Shown piece after piece: positions 6,913 to 12,772 of a stretch of 12,772 nucleotides of DNA. The position numbers and the translations under genes are program-made. The notes beneath the pieces are model-generated. The model worked only from the letters and a program-made list of their open reading frames with translations. It had not been told where the DNA came from and did no database searches. Position 1 is the first letter of the stretch; each line of letters begins with the position of its first letter. The DNA comes from Elusimicrobiota bacterium (lineage in GTDB: Bacteria; Elusimicrobiota; Elusimicrobia; UBA1565; UBA9628), in the NCBI GenBank assembly GCA_028871595.1, contig JAGWMT010000069.1, positions 1 to 12,772 on the forward strand, written 5' to 3'.

Positions 6913-8494
6913 TAGTCCTATGCGACTTGGGACCTTGGGCCCAACGGTCAAGCAGAACCAGGAAGGCGGCCAGGACGGCCCCGCCGGCCAAACCCAACGC
7001 CCAGGACCAAGCCCCCTGGATCAAGGCATCGGCCAAAGGCGCGCCCCCGCCGCCCACCACGGCGATCAAGCCCGAGGGTCCCAGCAGCCCCAAGAGGAGC
7101 CAGCCGCGCGGATCGGGGAGGACGTCTTCTTTCGCGCGCCGCTGAACGGACGCGGCGTCGCGCGCCTCCACGGTCCCCAAGGCGACGGCCAGGCAAGGCA
7201 CGCCGACCAGGGCCGCCCGCCAATGCCACGGCCACCACCAAAGGACGCCCGCCGCCGAGAGACGGTCGAACGAGTCCCACACCGAAGAAGCGCGCACGGC
7301 CGCGCGCGGCGCCAGGAGAAGGGCCGCGGCGACGGCGAACAACGCCAGGGCCGCCACGTCGCGGCGGCGCACGGGCGCGTTCCAAGAGCCGCGGCGGGAC
7401 GGCTTCACCGAAGCGAACAACGCCGAGGCGCCGACGGCCAGCGGGGCGCACCAGACCCACAACGTCCAAGCGCGCGCCGTCCCGTCGCGCCAGCCCGCGG
7501 GGGCCGCTCCGACGACGACCAGACCCGTGAACGCCGCGACGATCCACGCCCCCGCCAAGCCGGCCAGGACCTGGGGAACCGGAGAGGCGACCGGAGCCAC
7601 GCCGCACGTCCGCGCCCGAGCCGCCCGCGCCGCCTGCAGGGCCGCGCGCGCGGCCAGCAGCGGGCCGGCGGCGCCCAGAAGCCAGACGAGCGCGAGCCGG
7701 GCGCGCCGCGAGGCGGGGCTTTCCCCGGACGCCGGGCGGGGTTCGGGAAGGATCGACGGCTGGCCCGCGTCGCGCACGACGCGCAGCGCGGCGCGAAGGT
7801 TCTCCAGGTTTTCTTCAAACCCGAGTTCCGGGCTGGGACGGAAAACGACCAGGCGCAGGGGGCGACTGAGCGCGGCCCGGAGGATCTCGCCGCGGCGCGC
7901 TCCCGCCGGCAACGTGCGCGTCCACAGAAGCCGACCCGCGACCATGACGGAGGGCCCCGTCGACGAGGCCACCGGGATCAATCCCGCCGAGGACAAAGCG
8001 GCGACGGCGGACGGTTCGAAGCCCGCGGGAATGAGCGAGAGGTCGGTCCCGGCGGGGAGCTCGAGAGCCTTCGCTCCGCCGACGGAAGCCGTCGAGGCGT
8101 CCACGCCGCCGGCCGCGAGGGCGTCCGCCGCGCGCGTCAGCATTTTCGCGTCCCTGGACCACAGCGTGCCGCCCCGCAGAGACGACGAGGGCGACACCAG
8201 CCCTGCGGTCCGCCACTTCTCGACTTCGGCGCGGGAGAAGTTCAGCACCTCGCCCCGGGACGCCAGGTCGGCCAAGGTCTCCTCGCGCAGGACCGCGGCG
8301 GAGACGCCCATCGCCTTGAGCCGTTCCCACAGCTCCGGGGCGGACTCGGTCCGCCGTCCGGCCAAAGAGGCGAAGGCATCGGCGTCCACCGCGGCCAGGA
8401 CGACCCGATCTCCGGCGCGACGCGCGGCGGACCACGCGGCGGCGAGCGCGGCGGAGAGCGCGATCGCGGCGAGCAGGCGGCGGGAGTTCTTCAC
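6890..8494 (-). CDS. DUF5693-like multi-pass membrane protein
   Basis: A 534-residue protein: one N-terminal helix (7-24), a soluble, probably extracytoplasmic domain (about 28-260), and about seven C-terminal hydrophobic helices (about 266-288, 306-330, 342-362, 379-396, 417-440, 464-482, 495-515). The soluble domain reads VVLAAVDADAFASLA, then WERLKAMGVSAAVLREETL (56-74), GFEPSAVAALSSAGLIPVA (158-176) and ENLENLRAALRVVRDAG (228-244). This resembles the DUF5693 family, known from Firmicutes, with its GV-x-x-x-x-x-x-E-x-TL element and TIM-barrel-like rhythm. The family has no established function and is often near envelope polysaccharide genes. The protein is shorter than I expect for the family. 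The start is GTG at 8494, fixed by a GTGA overlap with the glgA stop; GAGG lies about ten bases upstream. An unrelated polysaccharide-export membrane protein is possible. Confidence 0.6.
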   Translation of the reverse strand: MKNSRRLLAAIALSAALAAAWSAARRAGDRVVLAAVDADAFASLAGRRTESAPELWERLKAMGVSAAVLREETLADLASRGEVLNFSRAEVEKWRTAGLVSPSSSLRGGTLWSRDAKMLTRAADALAAGGVDASTASVGGAKALELPAGTDLSLIPAGFEPSAVAALSSAGLIPVASSTGPSVMVAGRLLWTRTLPAGARRGEILRAALSRPLRLVVFRPSPELGFEENLENLRAALRVVRDAGQPSILPEPRPASGESPASRRARLALVWLLGAAGPLLAARAALQAARAARARTCGVAPVASPVPQVLAGLAGAWIVAAFTGLVVVGAAPAGWRDGTARAWTLWVWCAPLAVGASALFASVKPSRRGSWNAPVRRRDVAALALFAVAAALLLAPRAAVRASSVWDSFDRLSAAGVLWWWPWHWRAALVGVPCLAVALGTVEARDAASVQRRAKEDVLPDPRGWLLLGLLGPSGLIAVVGGGGAPLADALIQGAWSWALGLAGGAVLAAFLVLLDRWAQGPKSHRTIDLETTS

Positions 8495-9930
8495 CGTCGC
8501 GCGGCCTCGCGGTAGACTGCGACGTACTCCGACACCGAGCGGTCCCAGGAAAAATCGCCGGCCATCGCGGCGCGGACGCGGGCGTCCCAGGCGCCGGCGC
8601 GGCGCGCGTCCAGAGCGCGGCCCAAAGCGCGCGCCAAGTCGGCGCCGTCATTGGCGGCGCAAAGATAGCCGTTCGCCTTCCGGCCCGGCGACGCTTCCTC
8701 GAACACGGTGTCGGACAGACCGCCCGTCCGCGCGGCGATGGGAATCGAGCCGTAGCGCATGGCGATCATCTGCCCCAGGCCGCAGGGCTCGAAGCGCGAG
8801 GGCATCAGGAAAATGTCGGACGCGGCGTAGACCCGGTGCGCGAAGGACTCGTCGAACTGGCGATGGAAGTGGACGCGGCCGGGATGGCGGCGCTCCAGCG
8901 CGGCCAACTGTTCGGTGAGCGCGGGGTCTCCGGTCCCCAGGACGACGAACTGCGCCGAGTCCAGGCGCGCCTCCACGGCGGGAATCGCCAGATCCAGACC
9001 CTTCTGGTAGTCGAGGCGGGAGACGACCCCGATCAGGGCCTGGTCCGCGCGGACCTCCAGTCCGCACTCGCGCTGGAGGGCCTCCTTGCACGCGGCCTTG
9101 CCGGAGGCGGCGTCTTCCGCGCCGTAGCGGCGGGGAAGGGAGGAGTCGCGCGACGGATCCCAGACCTCGGTGTCCAGCCCGTTGAGGACTCCGCGCAGAT
9201 CCTTCGCGCGGCGGGTCAGCAATCCCTCGAAGCCGAAGCCGTGCTCCGAGCCCTGGATCTCGCGGGCATACGTCGGGCTCACGGTGGTGATCTTGTCGGC
9301 GTAAGCCAGGCCCGCCTTCAGGTAGCTGACCTGGCCGTAGTACTCCAGGCCGTCCGTCGTCCAATCCTCGGCCAGGAAACCCGCCGGCTCCAGCGCCGCG
9401 CGCGGGAAGAGCCCCTGGTAGGCCATGTTGTGAACCGTGAACACCGAGCGCGCGCCGGCGAAATGGGGATCGGACGCGTAGCGCCGCTTGAGGTGGGTGC
9501 AGACGGGCCCCGCCTGCCAGTCGTGCGCGTGGATGACGTCGGGCTTGAAGCCGACGGCCTTGGCGCCTTCCAGCGCGGCGGCGCAGAACAGCGCGAAGCG
9601 GCGGTCGTTGTCCTCATGATCGCGGCCGGAGACGCCGTACAGCCCGTCGCGGTCGAAGAACGAAGGATAGTCCACGAAATAGGTGGTGACCGCGCGGCGG
9701 TGCAGGAAGCGCAGGCCGATCTCGTACTCGCCGCCGGCCATGGTCACGCGCAAGGGGCGGGCCTGCCCCTCCTCCAGCTGCGGCGCGCGGACGGCGCGGT
9801 ACTTCGGCAGGAACATGCACACGTCGTGGCCGGCGGCGCCCAGCTTCTGCGCGAGAGTCCCGACGACGTCGGCCAAGCCGCCCGTCTTGCAGAACGGCAC
9901 CGCCTCGCTGGCGACGAAGAGGATCTTCAC
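8491..9930 (-). CDS. glgA: Glycogen synthase, ADP-glucose type (GT5)
   Basis: GlgA extends alpha-1,4-glucan chains from ADP-glucose in the cytoplasm. The 479-residue length is typical. Landmarks: KTGGLADV (15-22, nucleotide-sugar loop with Lys15), the GT5 N-terminal domain with YFVDYPSFFDRDGLYG (84-99), HAHDWQAG (134-141), TVHNMAYQG (165-173), VLNGLDTEVWDP (248-259), then the C-terminal Rossmann domain with SRLDYQKGLDL (304-314; Arg305 and Lys310, equivalent to E. coli Arg300/Lys305) and SRFEPCGLGQ (378-387) with catalytic Glu381. All expected catalytic residues are present. The start is GTG at 9930, inside a GTGA overlap with the scpB stop, and the end overlaps the next gene in another GTGA. 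No other glycogen gene is visible here, so donor supply and branching must be encoded elsewhere. Confidence 0.96.
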   Translation of the reverse strand: MKILFVASEAVPFCKTGGLADVVGTLAQKLGAAGHDVCMFLPKYRAVRAPQLEEGQARPLRVTMAGGEYEIGLRFLHRRAVTTYFVDYPSFFDRDGLYGVSGRDHEDNDRRFALFCAAALEGAKAVGFKPDVIHAHDWQAGPVCTHLKRRYASDPHFAGARSVFTVHNMAYQGLFPRAALEPAGFLAEDWTTDGLEYYGQVSYLKAGLAYADKITTVSPTYAREIQGSEHGFGFEGLLTRRAKDLRGVLNGLDTEVWDPSRDSSLPRRYGAEDAASGKAACKEALQRECGLEVRADQALIGVVSRLDYQKGLDLAIPAVEARLDSAQFVVLGTGDPALTEQLAALERRHPGRVHFHRQFDESFAHRVYAASDIFLMPSRFEPCGLGQMIAMRYGSIPIAARTGGLSDTVFEEASPGRKANGYLCAANDGADLARALGRALDARRAGAWDARVRAAMAGDFSWDRSVSEYVAVYREAARR

Positions 9931-10913
9931 TTAGGCCAGAGGGAACCCTCTTCGGATTCGCCGGGCTCGTCCGCGGCGGACTCATCGGTCGCGGCCTCCG
10001 GCTCGCCCGGTTGAACGGACAGCGCCTCGGCCACGGCGGCTTCCTCGGTCTGCGCCGCGAGCGTCTCGGCGGGAACCTCGGGCGCGGGGGCGGCGGCCGC
10101 GTCGGCCGGCGCGGCGGAGGGCGCCGACTCGGCGGGAGTGAACGAATCGATCGGCGGCAGGTCCTCAAGACTGCGCAGTCCGAAATGGCGCAGGAATTCC
10201 GCCGTGGTGCCGTACATCAGCGGACGGCCGACGGTCTCCTTGCGGCCGACGACCTTGGTCAGGCGCTTCTCCAGCAAGGTCTCCAGGGCGGCGATGACCT
10301 CGACGCCGCGGATCTCCTCGATCTCCGCGCGGGTCAGCGGCTGGCGGTACGCGATGATGGAGAGCGTCTCCTGGGCGGCGGTGGACAGGCGCATGGTCGC
10401 CCGGTCGGCGAACAGCTTGCGCATGTACGGCGCCAGCTCGGGGCGGGTGGCCATCTGCCAGCCCTCGGCGACGGCGATCAGGCGGTAGCCCAGCTGGCGC
10501 TCCTCCAGCTCCCGGCGCAGGTCCTCGACGACGGCAACGATGCGGTCCTGGTCGCGGATGTTGAGCAGCTTGCCCAGCTCGCCGGCGGACAGGGGGCGGT
10601 CCGTGATGAACAACAGGCCTTCCAGCGCGCGGCGCAGCAGCAGGGGATCGTTATTGGGCGTCGCGGCGGGCACGTGGGCGGGGTCGCCGTCGGCGGGAAC
10701 GACGTGCCCCCCCTCGGACTCCTCGACGGCGACCGCCGTCGCGTCGGCGGCGGTGTTTTCCGTGACGGGCGCCTCGGCGTCCGGGGCGCCGGACGCGGGA
10801 ACGCCGGAGCCTTCAGCTTCCGGGCTGGACATCGGGTTCTCCGGGGTTTCCGTCGGTTCCTGGGCTTCCGGCGTCGACGGCGGGAGATTCTGGGACGACG
10901 GGCGTTTCTTCAT
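9927..10913 (-). CDS. scpB: Segregation and condensation protein ScpB with long acidic tails
   Basis: ScpB is a winged-helix dimer that binds ScpA in the SMC condensin complex for chromosome segregation. The conserved core is residues about 89-256: LLLRRALEGLLFITDRPLSA, YRLIAVAEGWQMATRP, LSTAAQETLSIIAYRQPLTR (176-195), EIEEIRGV and GRPLMYG-x-T-x-x-FLRHFGL (229-246). The core is flanked by low-complexity tails rich in Pro, Ala, Glu and Asp (1-88 and 257-328), making 328 residues against about 180-200 for compact homologues. Two starts are plausible: ATG 10913 (AGAGG nine bases upstream) and ATG 10832, residue 28 (GGAG six bases upstream). The longer one overlaps the scpA end by 101 bases, the shorter by 20. 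I keep 10913 but cannot exclude 10832. The function of the tails is unknown. Confidence 0.95.
   Translation of the reverse strand: MKKRPSSQNLPPSTPEAQEPTETPENPMSSPEAEGSGVPASGAPDAEAPVTENTAADATAVAVEESEGGHVVPADGDPAHVPAATPNNDPLLLRRALEGLLFITDRPLSAGELGKLLNIRDQDRIVAVVEDLRRELEERQLGYRLIAVAEGWQMATRPELAPYMRKLFADRATMRLSTAAQETLSIIAYRQPLTRAEIEEIRGVEVIAALETLLEKRLTKVVGRKETVGRPLMYGTTAEFLRHFGLRSLEDLPPIDSFTPAESAPSAAPADAAAAPAPEVPAETLAAQTEEAAVAEALSVQPGEPEAATDESAADEPGESEEGSLWPK
9938..9951 (-). other. Inverted repeat just upstream of the glgA start
   Basis: AGAGGG-TT-CCCTCT on the minus strand has six-base arms and ends seven bases before the glgA GTG start, within the last codons of scpB. In mRNA it could pair as AGAGG / CCTCT around a four-base loop. 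The left arm contains the only Shine-Dalgarno-like GAGG near this start, so a fold would hide it until ribosomes finishing scpB open it. The regulatory role is an inference. Confidence 0.4.
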
Positions 10914-11625
10914 CGGCGGAGGCCTCTTTCTTGAAGATTCGGATCTTTCCGAAGTTCGCGTCCTGACGGATGAAAATCTTCTGCAGCTTGGTCAGTTCCA
11001 GCATGGCCAGGAAGCAGGCGATGATGCCGCGGCGCTTGCGCTCGTCGGCGAACAGCTCCTCCCAGTCGATGACGGGCTTGTCCGAGAGGAGGAAGAGGAT
11101 CTTCTCCATCTTCTCCTCGATCGGAAACTCCTCGCCGGCCACCTCGCGGGAGTCGTCCTCGGCGCCTTCCAGGATGACGCGGATGTGGTCCATCAATTCG
11201 AACAGCGACAGGTTCGGGGACTTCTCGGCCTCCTCGAAATGCGGGGCGCCGCGGAAGAACACGCCGTCCATCTCCTCGGCCTTCTGGGAGAGGTACTTCG
11301 TGGCTTCCTTGAACTTCTGGTACTCGAGCAGCTTCTGCGCCAAAGCGGCGGTCGGATCGGGCCCCTCGTCCTCGTTGAGTGCCTCCTGGCTGGGCAGGAG
11401 CGCGCGCGACTTGTAGGCCATCAAGGTCGCGGCCATCACCAGGAATTCGCCGGCGATGTCCAGGTTGAACTCCTTCATCAAGTCCAGGTAGGAGAGATAC
11501 TCCTTCGTGATGCGGGCGATCGGGATATTGTGGATGTCCAAATCGTCTTTCTTGACGAGGAAAAGCAGGAGGTCGAGCGGCCCCTCGAACAACTCCAGGT
11601 TGACCTGATAGGTTTTCTCGGGCAT
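10813..11625 (-). CDS. scpA: Segregation and condensation protein ScpA (kleisin)
   Basis: ScpA bridges the SMC heads and binds ScpB in the bacterial condensin complex. The 270-residue protein has the N-terminal kleisin helices LELFEGPLDLLLFLVKK (10-26), IHNIPIARITKEYL (31-44), EFLVMAATLMAYKSRALLP (60-78), an acidic middle, and the C-terminal winged helix with IACFLAMLELTKLQKIFIRQ (202-221) and FGKIRI (225-230). The usual ScpA end is near residue 233; the last 37 residues are a Glu/Pro/Gly tail lying where the frame overlaps the start of scpB. The ATG at 11625 shares its A with the trpS stop (TGATG), and GAGG eight bases upstream (11634-11637) is a good ribosome binding site. The scpA-scpB order is conserved in many bacteria, and trpS beside them recurs in several phyla. 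Confidence 0.96.
   Translation of the reverse strand: MPEKTYQVNLELFEGPLDLLLFLVKKDDLDIHNIPIARITKEYLSYLDLMKEFNLDIAGEFLVMAATLMAYKSRALLPSQEALNEDEGPDPTAALAQKLLEYQKFKEATKYLSQKAEEMDGVFFRGAPHFEEAEKSPNLSLFELMDHIRVILEGAEDDSREVAGEEFPIEEKMEKILFLLSDKPVIDWEELFADERKRRGIIACFLAMLELTKLQKIFIRQDANFGKIRIFKKEASADEETPVVPESPAVDAGSPGTDGNPGEPDVQPGS
10839..10842 (-). promoter_or_regulatory. Shine-Dalgarno for a possible short form of ScpB
   Basis: GGAG lies six bases before the in-frame ATG at 10832 (residue 28 of the long form). Spacing is better than for the upstream site, so scpB may begin here, or both starts may be used. Confidence 0.4.
10923..10927 (-). promoter_or_regulatory. Shine-Dalgarno for the long form of ScpB
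   Basis: AGAGG lies nine bases before ATG 10913, inside the scpA reading frame. It supports the 101-base overlap start. A second site for the internal start is listed separately. Confidence 0.5.
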
Positions 11626-12701
11626 CAGCGGAGCCTCATGGCGCGGCGAACTTCTTCCATCGTCTTCTGGGCCGCGGCGCGGGCCTTGCGCGCCCCGTCG
11701 GCCAGGATGCCTTCCACGTTGGCGGCGTCGGCGGCGAACGCGTCGCGGCGGCGTCGAAATTCATCGTATGGGCCGCTCATCTCGGCCAAGAGGTCCTTCT
11801 TGCACGCGGAGCAGCCGAGCAGACCTTTGCGGCATTCATCGCCGCGCTTCGCGACGAACGCCTCGCCGGCGTAAAGCTTATGCATGGCGTACACGGAGCA
11901 GCCCGGGGGATTTTCGGGGCACGGCTCGGGGTGGCCCGGATCCGTGGCGGCCTTGCGCGTGGGATCGGTGTACATGCTCTTCACTTTCTTTTCAAGCGAG
12001 GCGGCGGTCTCGTAGATATCCAGCGCGTTGGCGTACGACTTCGACATCTTGCGCCCGTCCAAGCCGGGCACCTTCGGCGTCGGCGTCAACAGCGGCTGCG
12101 GCTCGGTGAAAACCTCTCCGAACGCGTGGTTGAACTTGCGCGCGATCTCGCGGGACAGTTCCAAATGAGGCAGCTGGTCCTGGCCGACGGGGACCTTGGT
12201 GCCGTGGTACAGCAAGATGTCCGCGGCCTGAAGGACGGGGTAGCCGAGAAAACCGAACGTCCGGAGCTCGTAATTCGCCCCGGCCCGGTTCACCTGGTAC
12301 TTGGTTTCGCCGCCTTCGGCGGCGAGACCGGCCTTCGTCTTCGCCAATTCCTGAAGCTGTTCTTTCCAGGTGGGATTATTCTCAAGAGAGGAGAGCGGGG
12401 TGACCATGGACAGCATCAACGCCAATTCGGCGTGTTCCGGGACGTCCGACTGGCGGAAGATCACGCATTGCGCCGGATCCAAGCCCGCCGCCAGCCAATC
12501 CAGCACCATCTCATGGACGTTCTTTTTCAGGTCGGACGTGTCGTTGTAGCCCGTCGTCAGCATGTGCCAATCGACGACGGAGAAAAAGCAGGGATACCGG
12601 GGCATGAGGTCGACCCAGTTCTTCAACGCGCCCCAGTAATTGCCCAGATGAAGGCGGCCCGTCGGGCGCATGCCGGAAAATACGACGTCCTGACGCTTCA
12701 T
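11625..12701 (-). CDS. trpS: Tryptophanyl-tRNA synthetase, with a putative [4Fe-4S] cysteine motif
   Basis: A class I synthetase that charges tRNA-Trp. The 358-residue protein has the Rossmann fold signatures: FSGMRPTGRLHLGN (8-21, the HIGH motif as HLGN), SVVDWHMLTT (41-50), FLGYPVLQAADILLY (151-165), PVGQDQLPHLELSREIA (171-187) and the KMSKS loop at 218-222. An insertion of about 25 residues with Lys/Glu/Gly (about 118-147) precedes FGFLGYPVLQ. Near the C-terminus five cysteines occur (261, 268, 290, 297, 300). C268-x21-C290-x6-C297-x2-C300 is almost the C-x22-C-x6-C-x2-C pattern reported for the iron-sulfur TrpRS of Thermotoga maritima. The ATG at 12701 has an in-frame TAG five codons upstream that fixes the start, and no real Shine-Dalgarno. 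It is the first gene of the cluster and sits behind a candidate promoter. Confidence 0.97.
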   Translation of the reverse strand: MKRQDVVFSGMRPTGRLHLGNYWGALKNWVDLMPRYPCFFSVVDWHMLTTGYNDTSDLKKNVHEMVLDWLAAGLDPAQCVIFRQSDVPEHAELALMLSMVTPLSSLENNPTWKEQLQELAKTKAGLAAEGGETKYQVNRAGANYELRTFGFLGYPVLQAADILLYHGTKVPVGQDQLPHLELSREIARKFNHAFGEVFTEPQPLLTPTPKVPGLDGRKMSKSYANALDIYETAASLEKKVKSMYTDPTRKAATDPGHPEPCPENPPGCSVYAMHKLYAGEAFVAKRGDECRKGLLGCSACKKDLLAEMSGPYDEFRRRRDAFAADAANVEGILADGARKARAAAQKTMEEVRRAMRLR

Positions 12702-12710
12702 TCCGTCGGG

Positions 12711-12739
12711 ATTCTAGCGTTTTCCCGGGGTGTTTTCCA
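12711..12739 (-). promoter_or_regulatory. Candidate sigma-70-type promoter of the operon (before trpS)
   Basis: TGGAAA (12739-12734, four of six matches to TTGACA), a 17-base spacer, and TAGAAT (12716-12711, five of six to TATAAT). The -10 ends nine bases before the trpS ATG, so the transcript would have a leader of only about two or three bases. The AT-rich hexamer stands out against GC-rich surroundings. It lies in the 71-base non-coding stretch 12702-12772, where I see nothing else firm. Confidence 0.5.
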
Positions 12740-12772
12740 CCTGATAATAAGGAAGAAGCAGGCTTCGGGGCT

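Noticed and set aside
6920..8515. A 531-codon plus-strand open frame
   Set aside because: It is antisense to the DUF5693-like gene; the product is Arg/Gly/Gln-rich, with no hydrophobic pattern or recognisable motif.
12729..12741. Short inverted repeat GGTG-N5-CACC upstream of trpS as an operator
   Set aside because: Four-base arms are too short to mean anything without comparison to relatives, although it overlaps the candidate -35 region.

Overview
This is a dense, GC-rich bacterial window (my impression is about two thirds G+C or more; not computed). All eleven genes I can support lie on the minus strand. Read in transcription order from high to low coordinates they are trpS, scpA, scpB, glgA, a DUF5693-like membrane protein, an unrecognised repeat protein, ftsX, an EnvC-like degenerate LytM factor, a CtpA-type S41 protease, tsaD, and a DUF2723/TMEM260-type membrane protein cut off by the window start. 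Most junctions are start/stop overlaps of 1-20 bases. The only non-coding DNA is 71 bases upstream of trpS and three gaps of 10-29 bases. This looks like one long operon with possible internal promoters. I see no RNA gene, mobile element, CRISPR array or convincing terminator.

The organism is probably a diderm (Gram-negative type) bacterium: there is an EnvC-type division activator, a periplasmic CtpA protease, several Sec signal peptides and bacterial GlgA. The lineage cannot be fixed from sequence alone. An uncultured GC-rich lineage such as Elusimicrobiota is my guess (about 0.35), with Myxococcota/Desulfobacterota-like groups as alternatives.

Layout: (1) 12701-9927, information processing: tryptophanyl-tRNA synthetase with a four-cysteine pattern like that of [4Fe-4S] TrpRS, then ScpA and ScpB, the kleisin and winged-helix partners of SMC in chromosome segregation. 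(2) 9930-8491, glycogen synthase, joined to both neighbours by four-base GTGA overlaps. (3) 8494-5627, two envelope proteins of unknown function: a DUF5693-like multi-pass protein, and a secreted, C-terminally anchored protein with an internally duplicated domain. (4) 5597-2424, a cell-wall/division module: a short FtsX, an EnvC-like activator without metal ligands, and CtpA. The usual upstream ftsE is absent and FtsX seems to lack the cytoplasmic segment that normally couples it to FtsE. (5) 2427-1, TsaD (tRNA t6A synthesis) and the DUF2723 protein.

The most interesting points are the FtsE-less, shortened FtsX beside a degenerate LytM factor; the duplicated-domain protein sitting where ftsE would be expected; and a repeated TAG(A/G)AT hexamer 6-9 bases before three of the four start codons that do not overlap an upstream gene, which suggests leaderless promoters inside the operon.
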